In this document: positions 34,077-45,900 of the stretch, piece after piece
Layout: each line of letters begins with the position of its first letter
How positions within the stretch are numbered: position 1 is the first letter of the stretch
Assembly (NCBI GenBank): GCA_014058105.1
Contig: JACGCM010002535.1
Location: forward strand, 2,604,001-2,668,000
Direction: 5' to 3'
DNA from: Kingdonia uniflora
Lineage: Eukaryota; Streptophyta; Magnoliopsida; Ranunculales; Circaeasteraceae
DNA: 64,000 nucleotides
Made by a program: the position numbers and the translations under genes
Notes under the pieces: model-generated
What the model saw: only the letters and a program-made list of their open reading frames with translations
Told to the model about the DNA's origin: nothing
Databases searched by the model: none

Positions 34077-35183
34077 TGAAACATCAATATTTAGAGTTTC
34101 TTTAATTCCGTGCCTAGACTGACATTGAACAAGTAAGTGGGTTTGTATCTTCTTGCTGTAAATGTCAAACCCTTAGTATTTTATAGAGTATGAAAAGAAA
34201 GTGATGCATTTTTGAGAAAAATAGTTCTTTGTTCGAACAGGTTTTTGTTATGTTCGAATAAGATCTTGTTCGAATAAGAGTTAATATATATTCGAACATT
34301 TTCACTCAGAACTATGTTTGTTCGAATATGATTTTTGTTCTATTCGAATAAAACTTGTTATGTTTGAATAAACTATTTCTCTGTTCGAATACATTACCTG
34401 AGAACTTAGTTGTTCGAATAGGTTTTTGTACAGTTCGAATAAAACTTGTTTTGTTTGAATAACTTTTTCTCTATTCGAACAAATTGTCTCAAAACTTTAT
34501 TTGTTCCAATATGATCTCGGTCCTGTTCGAATAAAAATTATTCTATTCGAAAAGACTTTGTCTCTATTGGAACAGAGGTCGGGTTTTTAGTTTTTATATT
34601 TAAGACATTATTTCTTTTCTCATAACTCACCTCTTCCAAAACTATTTTTTCAAGGGCTTGATTTTTTTTTAGAGAGAAGAAAAATTTCTTTGAGCGATTC
34701 AAATGAGAACTAACAATTCAAACTTGAATCAGTCATTAACTCACAAACCCAAATCATGATTTGAAGAACTTGTGAGATTCAAGATTGAAAGCTTTAACGA
34801 GAGATTAAAGCGAGGTGTTGTGAGAACGAAGGGCGTTGCGAGAATGTGAAATTAATTATAAGGAGTTCAATTAGAAGAGAGGTAACCACATGATGTGCTT
34901 ATCGAGTCTGTAAGTTAATTGAATTCTTGTAATTTTATTTTATATTGGATTGTTTAGCTGTCGGGCGATTCGGCAGCGACCTGTGGATTTTTTTCATGAG
35001 AAAAGTTTTCTACAGGGTTAAAATTGTTTGTTTTTGTGTTTAATTTACCTTTGTTTGCTGTCACTAGAACATATGACCAACTTGAATTAGGCCAGGGTTA
35101 GACCGTTAATTCAAGGTTTTTCAAAGCTATTGATTTTGACCTAAATTAATTGAAATCGGTTAGTCTCAAGTAATTAGAAATTT
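34077..35183. mobile_element. Unclassified 1.1-kb insertion with 7-bp target duplication
   Basis: TACTACT occurs at 34070-34076 and again at 35184-35190, exactly at the two edges of the break in the TRIM right LTR. The insert begins TGAAACATCAATATTT and ends ATTAGAAATTT. I see no long open frame, no clear terminal inverted repeat and no LTR pair. It carries a TTCGAA-rich tandem array. It could be a non-autonomous DNA element or a retroposon without a visible tail. Confidence 0.7.
34225..34580. repeat. TTCGAA-rich tandem repeat, about four ~90-bp units
   Basis: Each unit has the order TGTTCGAA(T/C)A, a T-rich part, ATTCGAATAA, a further GTTTGAATAA or CGAATA, and ends near CTGAGAACT / CTCAAAACTT. 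Unit starts lie near 34225, 34315, 34405 and 34498. The TTCGAA core is self-complementary, so the array can form many small hairpins. Confidence 0.75.
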
Positions 35184-35232
35184 TACTACTCTCATTCCCA
35201 ATTGGTTTTGAGATGGAATCTCCAGTTCTAAT

Positions 35233-35513
35233 ATCCCAATTTGCTTGTATACACTAAAGCACATTACCTTTGAAGAAGTCATTAACCACAACTTCCGAAT
35301 CAGATTTAACCAATAATATGCACCATCCATGATCCACAACTTTTGAAACAATGTCTACAATACCAATACATTTAGCAATATAACTAGTATTCTTCAAATA
35401 CAACAATCAGATGCTTAATATTAAAACTCCTGTAGTTTAAGTTTATGCATGTTAGTAGAAAGGTTAATAGTGTTGCTTACGAAGTTGCTGCTTTGAGAAT
35501 TAACTGACCCTTA
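35233..35513. other. Spacer between TRIM and MITE
   Basis: No recognised feature. Confidence 0.4.
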
Positions 35514-35922
35514 TAGCATCTTCTAAAGTACCTTACTCAGTTTGTTGAAAAAAAAAACCAGAATCCAACTGAGTGAGGATCAATTTCATCCAAAAGTACC
35601 TTAGTCGATTTTTTTAACAGGCGCTCGTTCCATTTTTTTTGAATTTTATTTTCATCAAGCGCCTAACTGTTAGGTGCCCAATTTGATATTTTAAAAATAA
35701 TAATAATTAGGCATCCAAATCTCAGGCGCCCGATTATAAAACAAACAAACGCCAACACTTAGGCGTCCGATCGAGACGTAAAAAAATAAGGTTGTAACTT
35801 GCTTTCTAAGGTACAACCTTGCTTTTTGAGTTGAAAAACCAAGTGAGTGAGGTACTGTTGGAGGACGAAAATTCTACATGGCACCTTAGAACCAAGTGAG
35901 TGAGGTATTTTAGAAGATACTC
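35514..35922. mobile_element. Complete MITE with TTA target duplication (PIF/Harbinger-like)
   Basis: This 409-bp element has inverted ends TAGCATCTTCTAAAGTACCT and, on the other strand, GAGTATCTTCTAAAATACCT. TTA flanks it on both sides (35511-35513, 35923-35925), typical of PIF/Harbinger. The inner part repeats GGCGCC-containing phrases. It has no coding capacity. A truncated relative in inverted orientation lies at 30268-30514, on the other side of D14. Confidence 0.82.
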
Positions 35923-36179
35923 TTACTACTTCTGATGGGGGAAATATTTCTGACTGGTGTATTTGATCATTTGTTTTAAGCAGTTTATTTTGAATGTTTA
36001 AAGTAAAGAACTGTTTGGCTTAAAAAATGAAGAAGATTGAGCAAGGTTTTGAATCCTACAACCTACTATTGATACTCTGAACATTGTTAATATGGTTATC
36101 CAGTATTGTGATGACTACAAGGTGGTTTTACATGGTAAGCCAAACGCAAGTTCTAGACATCAGCACGTGAACTCCATTC
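35923..36179. other. Spacer before the LINE remnant
   Basis: No recognised feature. It may hold degraded LINE sequence. Confidence 0.3.
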
Positions 36180-38520
36180 GCTGAAGAAGAAGAAAGGCAT
36201 GCCCTCTGTTAGGCCCTCAACATAGCCCAACAACTGGGAACAATATGGATCTTTTATTATTGTGCCAAGCTGTAAAAGTCTTCATATATCACACATAATG
36301 TTTGTAGATAATTTATTATTGTGCCTCAAAGTAAACTTACAAACAATCATTGTAAGTAAGGAGCTTCTTCAAAAATTTACTGGATTATCTGGGTTGGTAA
36401 TTAATGCTTCAAAAAGTTTTCTCTTCTTCACTGGTTCCTTTCAGTTAGAAATCAGAGAAGCTATAGTTGAAATTCAATAGTTTAACGAAGAAAAGTTGCA
36501 TGTGAGGTATTTGGGCTTACCATTGCTTGATACAAAACTCTCTGATCAAGACTGCATGCCTTTGATAAGTAAAATCTAGAAGAGAATCATGAATTTGAAG
36601 CACAAGTTTTTATCTTTTGGTGAAAGGATAGAGCTTCTTAAAAGTGTTCTTCATTCCTTTTCAGTTTACTGGGTGGGCTATTTTGGGCTCCCCAAATCTG
36701 TGATAATTAAAATGGAGAGAATCTTTAAGGATTTCTTATGGTCTGGCAGTACAGATACACAGATTATATCTATTGTGGCATAGAATGAAATTTGCTATCC
36801 TAAAAAAGAGGACGGTTTAGGACTCAAGAGTTTGAAAGGTTTTACAAATGCTATAATCTCAAGACAGTATGGAATCTTATTTCTGGCAAGCAAAATTTGA
36901 AGACTTTGTGGATAAATGAAAAGTATTTGAAGAACGACAGTTTTTGGACCTTGAGAACTCCTGAAGATTGCTCTTAGGGACTTAGATCTACGATTAAGAG
37001 AAGGGAGTTTGTGCAAAACACTGTAAATATATTGTGGGCAATAATGAAAAAAATATTGTTTTGGCATGATTCTTGGTTAGAAGGTGGCTCTCTTATGCAA
37101 AGATTCAATTACTCAAATGTTATGTTATCTGTATCAAAAATGAAGTAAGATTTTCTAGAATCATTGAAGATAATCACTGGAAAATTCCTACATCAAGAAT
37201 GAGATCTGAGGAAATGAGTTAGATTTGGTCAAAAGTTCAAGCTGGTGCTACTCCTTCAAATGATATGGAGGACATAATTTTTTGAACCACTAGTAATAAT
37301 GACAGGTTCACAACAAAATCATCTTGGGAAAGTCTAAGATCTAGAAAGCCTAAAATTAGCTGGTATAGCCTGATATATAATAAAAATTCATTGCCAAGAC
37401 AGTCCTTTCTAGCCTGGCTAGTAGTAAAAAATGAGATGAAAACAAGAGACTTCTTAATTTAGATCGAAGTTTTACAAGATTTATATTGTTCTTTCTGTGA
37501 AGCAAAAGAAGAAAACAGGTCCCATCTCTTCTTTTAGTGGCAATTTTCAAATTTTATTTGGATTAACATTCTTCAGAAATTGGGTATTGATAGAGTTGTT
37601 GATGGTTGGTTTAATGAGATAGAGTTTGTTATTGACGTTCTCCTTGATGGAAACATTAAAGAGTTATTGAAATCAATTTTTAATACTTTTATCTACTTCA
37701 TATGGGAGGAGTGAAACCAAAGGCAGTTCAAGCAAATATTTTCTCCAAAAGAAGCTATTCTTTGTAAGGTCATATATGTAGTTTACCAAAAAGTCCAGGT
37801 CTTAAATTTCAAATTCTGGAAAACTCATCACAACCAGAGAATTCTTCAAGCCTGGGGTTTAAATCCTATAATTAAACAGCCACGAGTTCCACTTATAAAG
37901 TATTGGAAAAATTAGTCTAAAAATTTGGTGAGACTTGATAGTGTTGGTGATGAAGTTTTAAATGCTTATGAGGGCATCTTCAGGTTGCAGAATGGATTTC
38001 CCATATTGGCTTTTAGAAATTCTACTCATGGGGAGTAAAACAGAAATCGTCTTCTTATTAAAGCAGTTAAAGAAGGTCCGGATATGGCTTTAAATTTAGG
38101 ATGGCTTGATATTTATGTCCATAGTGAGATAAAAGGTTTGGTTCATTCCTTGAATAAAAGATGGGCTTCAATGAGTTAGGAGTTGCTAAAGCTAGAGGTG
38201 GAGTTACCCAGTGGGTTACCGAAGTTTAAAAGAGTGGAGAGAAATGAAGACCTATAGAGAGATTGATAAGATGAAGAGCAAGATGAAGAAGATTTCTTTT
38301 AAGCACATATATAGTTCTACAAACAAAGCAGCCAGATATGTAATTTCTTCTACAGATAGTAGTTTACCTTTTCTGTGTTCTTTCCCTCCGAAGTTAACTT
38401 TTATTTGTCAAGTTGATTCCTTAGGTGATCTTAGTAGATTGTAATAGTTTTTTTTGTAATGAATTCTGGTGGGGGTCTTTGCCTAACCCCAGCTTCCTCT
38501 TTAATTTTTTTTTTTTTTTT
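36180..38520 (+). mobile_element. 5'-truncated LINE (L1-type) remnant
   Basis: Coding pieces match the second half of a plant L1 ORF2: a reverse transcriptase box FVDNLLLCLK (normally FVDD or FADD, 36300-36329), LSGLVINASKS, then FLSFGERIELLKSVLHS and IFKDFLWSG, and a zf-RVT part with QSFLAWLVVKNEMKTRDFL. Endonuclease and the first reverse transcriptase motifs are missing, as in typical 5' truncation. The 3' end has a GGGGGTCTTTGCCTAACCCC block and then a long T run (about 38503-38521). Many stops are present. Confidence 0.75.
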
Positions 38521-39578
38521 TGTAAATGTGGATCTCAAGGATATTGCGAACTATTGCACACTCAGGACCTTGGCATCGACTAGACCATAGCTAATATTTG
38601 TTAACAGACCAGAGTGGATTGCCAGTTGTGAAACAAGATCTTTGACTATTGACCTTATGGTTGATAATTTGTTAGAGAGACTTGTAAGGGCCTAAATTTA
38701 TAGCCCGAATTAGTCTCTTACACCGAATGTAATTGGAACACAAACAAGTAATTTAAAGTAGCTCAAATTTAGCGTGGAAACCTCTGAATATGTAAAAACC
38801 ATGACCTCGGCTCAAGGATTTGAAAGAGTTTCTTTATTGCTTGGTTATTACAAGTTATAAATGTTGGTGCTCTAGAATTAGACCGATTGGGTATTTTCCA
38901 GCTCCAAAAATTTATATCTGTTATCTATCAACCCTGCCTTATTTATAGATCTCATTCCTAGCTCGTGGGCAATAACATGTTCTACTGGATTAGGGGTAAG
39001 AGTGGTAAATCTTTTAGTGGTCGTTCTTGTAACTATTAGTTCGTAGGACAGGTGTCCTTGACTCGTTCCTCTTTGTTTTTTGAAGGTTATAGCCATGCCA
39101 TCTACTAGTTTGTAAAACAGGTGTCAAGCATTATTAAGAGGTGGGACCTTCTAGTACGCGTGAGTCTGACATCTTGATAGTTTGTTATGGAAGTAGCTCG
39201 AGGGATAGGCCCCTAAAATCGCCCCCTCTCAAATGAAGGCATGAGTGTCTTGAGTTGAGAAGTACAATATGGAGCTTTTTTCTTGTAATTTGAATTTAAT
39301 TGAATATCTTTGGAATTCGTTGTTGGCCGCTGCATTTCTATGAGTTGAAGTCTCCAATACTGGTTATGTACTGAAATTGATTATCATCAATTATTTTTGT
39401 AATGGTTGTAAGTATTTCCCTTAGTTATCTAAATGTTTTCATCTTCCTTGTGAAAAATATTTTGACTGGGATTTTCCTCGTCTCTGTGAAACATGATGAC
39501 TACCAGAGCTCAAATTCATAAAAATCGTATCTTGGTCAAGATTTTTTAGCTCCAGCAACATTACTTGGAAACCAATCG
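38521..39578. other. Region without recognised genes
   Basis: AT-rich. The minus-strand frame at 38878-39096 has no domain. Confidence 0.35.
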
Positions 39579-40416
39579 TTGTATGATAAGATTTATATTC
39601 CTGTCCCGCCAACTTATTATGGAATGATAGAGGATGAAGCGAAGGTGGAAGATGATGACTACTATCACATGTTTCGCTTTCATTATATTCTCAAGTTGGC
39701 TCAGCAACGCAGGGATTGTCTCCGACGCCTTGTAGAGCAAACCATTCTGGAAGAGGATCAAGCTGCTGGTGTCGAGTGCAAGCGGCAACTTGGATGTAGC
39801 TGCCCTTGTTGTAATTAGTGTTTTGTAACTTTATTTTTCAATAATAAAATTAATTTTTCTTTCGAACTGGCCCTTAATATGTAATCTTTTTGCTGCATAT
39901 TCTTTTGTGATTTTTTTATATGTAATCTGTTTGATTGAATAGACTTGCCAACTGTTTAGGTTTTTCTTGATTTTTCTATCCCTTAATATCATGATTTGAA
40001 AATATCACGTATCAGTATTTCCTTAAATAAAGGGGTGGGATTTAATTATTTAATATGTTAAAATGGTGAAAACTCGTTCTCAAAGGATTTGCCATGCTGC
40101 TGAATGGCGACTGACATTAAAAATTGCCGAACTTCGCTAAAGAATTTTCAGGGTGCTTCCTTATGACAACAAAATACCAAATTCTATTTTGCAGATTGAA
40201 GGTTTGAGTACAGCAGAGAGGGAGACTAAAGTCAATCATTGTTTCAAGTGCGATGTTTTTCAAGACTTGATAACCAAACCTGAAGCTCGAAAGATTGTTG
40301 TCAAGGAGATCGCCCTTGATGAGATTGCTGATGAGGATAAAAAAGCTGTTGGCTGTGAAGTTATCCCTTGTGGTGTCACTGGTCATCTTGGATGCTTTAA
40401 GTGTAATTATTTTTAA
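39579..40416 (+). pseudogene. Two unidentified ORF remnants with CxC clusters
   Basis: The frame 39579-39818 reads IPVPPTYYGMIEDEAKVEDD, then RFHYILKLAQQRRDCLRRLV, and ends LGCSCPCCN. A second block starts after a possible acceptor (TTTTGCAG, about 40194) and reads ERETKVNHCFKCDVFQDL, ending GVTGHLGCFKCNYF. Both have protein-like composition with paired cysteines, and could be exons of one gene with a ~380-bp intron. I do not recognise the family. A further decayed frame continues toward 41100 with stops. It may be a host gene relic or transposon cargo. Confidence 0.3.
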
Positions 40417-41554
40417 ATAGTCGGTCTATTTTACAGATCGATGAAGTTTAGGTTTATTTGACTAATTTAGAATAATATTATGGTTTTTAATTTCCTTAAT
40501 TTGCTCAAATTTTGGTAGAATTTTTGAAATTTGAAACTCAGTTCTCATTGGTATATCTGTCTATTTATCTATACATAATTTAATTTTTTTTTTTTTGGAT
40601 GGCTAGGTGGGTAGAATTTATTAGAAATATTAAGAAAAATCTTTGTGCAAATTTCTTTAATGGTTTGAAGATTGAAAGATCTCTGAGCTATGTCAAGAAT
40701 TGCTACTTGGTCAAGCTATGGAATCTGGATATAAATAGTGATATGCTATTGGATTTCTCTTTGCAAGAGTTTGAATATTTTTTTAATTGAAATCAATTAG
40801 TCGAGAAGAAAACAAGGCTGGTCAGGAGGAAGTAATGGAAAATGAGCGGTTTGTTAGTAGTTAAGGAAAACGAGCTGGATAGGTAGTACGATTTTTTTGT
40901 GAGTGGGAGGACAAGTTAGTTAGGACTGCTATCAAAGTGAGAGAGATTGAAGAAATAATGATTAGGAGAGAGAGAAAGTTTTCTTGCTCGAAAAATGTGA
41001 ATGTGTTTAATGATGTATAGGGTTTGATTCCTAAAAAGGGTGAGTTGTCTAATTGGAGGAGAAGAAAAGACGTTTTAGTTGAGAAACCAAGGGCAGCTGA
41101 CATGTATACCAGTAAATTGTTGTAGTTACCGAGGAAAGATATAAAAATAGATTTACATTTCTCTGGAAATCATTTACCATTGTTATAGAAGGGAAATTGC
41201 AAAGAGATAGAAAGAGAAAAATAGAGACGCTGTGATTTTTAAGATGAAGACAACAAATTGAAAAAGGGGAAAGGGAATTCTGGAGTTGGAGCGAAGCATT
41301 CCCTAAAGGTTGAACCTCTTGTCATTCCGGATTCTTCCTCGGGCATTCTTGGTTAGTAAATTGACATTGGTACTTGTCCTGTTTGTCTGATATTTGTTAT
41401 AATAAGCATGCTTACGATTTGTTGAAGCGGTGCATTTACTGGTAGTGTAGATTGATTTTTTTTCTTTGGGAAATTAGTTGAATTTCCCCTCCTTAATTTG
41501 AATTTTGAAAGTATATATGATGCTAAATTTATGTCATATATATATATATATATA
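40417..41554. other. Decayed, partly coding-like sequence
   Basis: Around 40830-41130 a plus-strand frame with several stops reads FFCEWEDKLVRTAIKVREIE and NWRRRKDVLVEKPRAADMY. This suggests an old protein-coding piece of unknown type. A (TA)n run at about 41536-41553 borders the Helitron. Confidence 0.3.
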
Positions 41555-41582
41555 CTAGTACAACCCGTGACGACGTACGGGT
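41555..41582 (-). promoter_or_regulatory. Helitron 3' terminus: hairpin and CTAG
   Basis: Six-base-pair stem (41563-41568 with 41577-41582), eight-base loop, four-base spacer, then CTAG. The adjacent plus-strand TATATATA run is host sequence. Helitron hairpins of this kind act as the rolling-circle stop signal. Confidence 0.85.
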
Positions 41583-42915
41583 AATTACGTCAACGTACCT
41601 TCGGCGCTATCTATTTTATCACGTTGATATTAGTAAATTTTAATTACTACTATATTAGGTTATAGACTAAGTAATTGAAATTGTTAAGAAGGAGGTTGTA
41701 TTTGGAGAAAGTTAAGAATGTACAGCAAAAAAATAAAACAAAATACAAATAAATAAGTTTGATATGATTTGTGCTAGTATTATAGAAGAGTAAACAAATT
41801 TTACGATACTAAATAATTGAAACACACCCCCTCCCTATAGTCCTCAAATGATTTCTAGCATAGTCACAACACGATCATGATATAGACAACGGTGTACGAC
41901 GTAGTTGACATCGTCGATGGCATATGTTTTCATTTCCACATTCTTCATGCAGAACTAAAATTTTAATAATAGAAATGTACAAAGTTATAAATAGGGAAGT
42001 ACAATTTTGTACCTGCTTAAGAGAACTTGTTGATAATTATGAGTTAAATCAATATACACCAAATTAGACATACCTCATCAATGTATGTTTGTCTCCATCT
42101 TCTTGTCATTGATTCCTTATTTTCTGTATAGTTTTTAAGCATAGAATGTTTCTCTCTCTTCTATTACATAACATCAAAATAAATTAATATTGAATGATGT
42201 TCAATACGATAATCATTAAAATGGGGTTATACATCAATTTTTAATACTACATATGAACTTCTGAAATCTATACAGAATATACATAAGTTTTAAGTTACAC
42301 ATGTTGTCATTTCGATGTATTAAGGTTCTCTCATTTCCAAAAGTCATCTTGTCTTTTCTTTCTCATTCGAAGAAGTTTTTGCTTCTCTTCACATTACAAT
42401 TGGTGTACTATATAAAAAATCACTTTTGATAGCTTGTTATTCTTTACACGACGTAGTTCACGTTCTTCATTTTTTATCTTTTGGATCATGTTTCGTATAA
42501 CATCAGCAAAAGTGTAACAACTAATAGTCGTAGAACTCCGTAGCTGTGGACATCGAACGTTCAAGTTTATCTTTGATAATCCATTGTCATGGTAATATAT
42601 CAGTGGTGTTTGTTGAATTTATGGTTTTAGGATTGTCTACAAAATAGGAAGTATATTAGTAATCATTGAAACCACATTGAGATGAAATGTTCAATTATAT
42701 AAGTACTATACTTACATGTTTATTGTATTCTTCCCGCGACTGTTCAACACTTTTCGTTAATTTCCATCTCCCATATTTACGAAAATGATTCTCCTAAATG
42801 TAGAGAATGATTAGTCACCATATAAATAAGTCTCATTCTACAAAACATATTGAATTTTAAACTTAAGAAAGATAAACATCAGAGTAGTGGGTCATGTCAT
42901 TGTTAAATTATTTAC

Positions 42916-45900
42916 CTATAACAAAACGTCTGGATATACTACGTTCATTGTTGTATTTGCATCATCTGGTGGCAGAAGTATACTAATTCTCTTCGGGGAT
43001 GTACATCTTGACAATGCCACATATAATTGACCATGACTGAAAATAGAAGTTGTTAAATCGATCCCAACAAATTTTACTGACTGGCCTTGGGATTTGTTGA
43101 TGGTCATTGCTAATGCTAGCCGAAGTGGGAACTGTCTCCTTGTCATAGAAAATGGCAACTCGTTTGACGTCGGAGTTAGAGTTATTCTTGGAATGAATAC
43201 CAAGTTTCCAGCTTTACATCCTGTTAAAATCTTTGCTTCGATTAATCTAGGAGAACATCTCACCACTATTAATCTGGTCCCATTGCATAAAACATCTTTT
43301 GGAGCGAGATTACGCAACAAAATTACTTGCACCCAACTTTCAATCTTAGTCTAAACGGAGGTAAACCTGAAGGATCGAGTGAGTTTATATATTCTTGAGG
43401 ATATCGATTTGTAACAGTGTGATCACCAGCGTCTACTTCTGATAACTTGTCGGCGGCAAGATAAACAATCTCTTGTCCTTGAATTTTTTCCATAACTTGA
43501 ATGTTGACGGTGTTAACATCTTCATTACAGGCTGATAGAATCGTGCGCTCGGTCAAGTATGTAGTTGAGGCTGTCGTAACTTCTTCCAAATGTGGGTAAA
43601 CTGAACATATTAGCTCATCTAAATTTACACATTTATTAAATGTACTTGGTAATTCAACTATTTCTTTTGGATTAGATCTGATCTACACATATTTTAAACG
43701 CAAGTGTATTAATGATCTTTTCACCAAAACAAATATATTAGATATGATAAATTTAGGTTACCTTTAATAATGTGTGTGTGAATGTGACATTCTTAGAGCT
43801 GCTGTCAATTAGTCGTATATTCTACGATAAGGATTGTACTTGTACTTGTCCCCAAATATACGATCTTTTCAAAGAAGCAGAAACGATATCCTCACGAACA
43901 CCTTTTGGTACTACTGGAGGAATTTGACAAAAGTCACCTCCTAAAACAACAGTTATTCCTTCAAATGGCCTTCTATTTCCTTGAACATCTTGAAGAGATC
44001 GATCCACTGCTTCCACATGTGTTGCATGGGAACTTCATCCTAAATGATAAGCTTTGTTTTTTTGAATAACGCTGCATGTATTGATTGCTTTGAAAACCCA
44101 CACATTGAGTTATCTAAGATTTTTATGGGTATCTTAAAAGTTGAATGAGATGTTCGACCTCCATTTAGTAGTAATGATGCAATACCTGATGATGCTTATA
44201 ATATTGCGATTTTCTTCTCATTATGACATGTAGCTGCTAAAGAGTTGTATACAAACATTTTTCCTGTGCCAGGAGCTCCGTTCAAGAAAAAGACAGTCCC
44301 AACTTCATTTCTAACAGAATTAATAATCGCATTATAAGTGTATCGTTGTTCATCGTTGAGTTATTCACTAGTGTTTAGAGATTCTGCGTGTTGCGCATCA
44401 GATGTCAAATGTTCTTGATCCCATATTAGTCGGTTTCCAATATCATCAAGGCTCTAGCCTTTAATAATTTTCAAATCACGGTCAAAATCTATGAGACTCT
44501 TACCTTCTTGTAAGATTTGTTCTAATAAAAATAGGCCATAGTCAGTAATTTGATGTTCTGTCGGATTTGGAATTCCAAATTTGTCCTTAAGTTTGAATTT
44601 CAAGTCATCACATATATTCATCAAAAACTTTGTCCACAATCCCATTGGATCTATTGGTCAACAATGGATAAGAATAACAGCGAAAAGTCACCGTAATTGG
44701 TACCCAGTTTGCATAATAGCTGTCTCTTCAAGACACTGTATCCATTCTTCATCATCTTCAAGTAATCCAAGTGCAATACATGCTGCTTTAAACGTGTTGT
44801 GCAAAACTCCGTTCACATTCTGTAAGTGTTCAAAAGAATGTGGGATTTTACGATAGTTAAAAAGCAAGCGTAGGTAGTATCTTTCCCCAGAATTTGAAGG
44901 TGCAAAATAAATTCTGCCAATTGATTTTGGCCATACTCTTAGAAGCCATATACACGGTTTCTCGTTTCAAGTATGGAACTCTGGGATCTCTTGATAAGTG
45001 TAGGTTATAACAGTGTTATATGTCGCACAATATTCGAAAAACCCTGTGAGTGTCAAGCTTTGATCTTGTGCTCTGGAAATGACATTTTCAATTGGTTCCC
45101 TCTCATCATAGACCACATTATTTATTATGGGTAAGTGAAGTGCCAATCTGGTTACTGAAGGATTTTTTTTCATGTAACGAATGCCCGAATAAACGCCATG
45201 CAGCCTCAGGGGGACCAATGTACCTTGGATCAAGGTATTATTGAATCTCGTCATCTACATAAAATACTAGCGTAGTGCGATTATGACCCTTGTATATATA
45301 CTTGTGTATATATTTGTCGCATTGAACTCCTGCACATACTTCGACATTGATATGGCAGTTGAACATCCTTGTTAAGTATGGATTATGAGGAACCACATCT
45401 TTGTTATCTACCTGTTGTCCATTCGCCAAACAATGAACTGTGTCTGTTTTACAACGACGATACATTGGATACCCATCAGTGTCCATTGTTGTAGTTTTTG
45501 TATAGATCCTTGGATATCTTTTTGTATATTTTCCATTTTCCATACAGGCCATCCGTGGATTTCGAGTTCCGCAAGGTCCATGTATCATACATCTCTTGAT
45601 AGTTCGGTATAGAGTTGGATCAATGCTTTCATCGGGAAACTTAGCTGATATGATTTGGTCAACCTGGTCATGGTTGTGAATTTTATGTGATTGTTAGAGA
45701 AAGAAAAGCGCATGCATGTGGGGTAATCCTCTTTTTTTAAATTCAATTTTATAAACATATGCTACCGACCAAATACTTTGTTGTTTTTATTTCCTTCATT
45801 AGGGCACGTCATTTTAATTCGAATACACGTGCAACTAAATCAGGTCTATCAGTTGCGGTTTGGGGTGGTAATAAAACCCTCTTTATTTTTGGCCAATTAG

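Larger units (their letters stand above)
33825..35232 (+). mobile_element. TRIM (miniature LTR retrotransposon), split by an insertion
   Basis: The left LTR (33825-33929, 105 bp) begins TATTGAGATATATA and ends GGTTCTAAT(T). Next is a primer-binding site TGGTATCAGAACGAGC (33930) and a polypurine tract GTGAGGGGGCG ending at 34002, leaving an interior of only 73 bp. The right LTR starts at 34003, breaks at 34076 and resumes at 35191 (CTCATTCCCAATTGGTTTTG), ending at about 35232. It has no coding capacity and depends on copia elements. Confidence 0.82.

Noticed and set aside
41536..41570. (TA)n run and CTAG read as the 5' end of a plus-strand Helitron
   Set aside because: The hairpin and CTAG order, and the RepHel gene, fit a 3' end on the minus strand. 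No plus-strand RepHel exists here.
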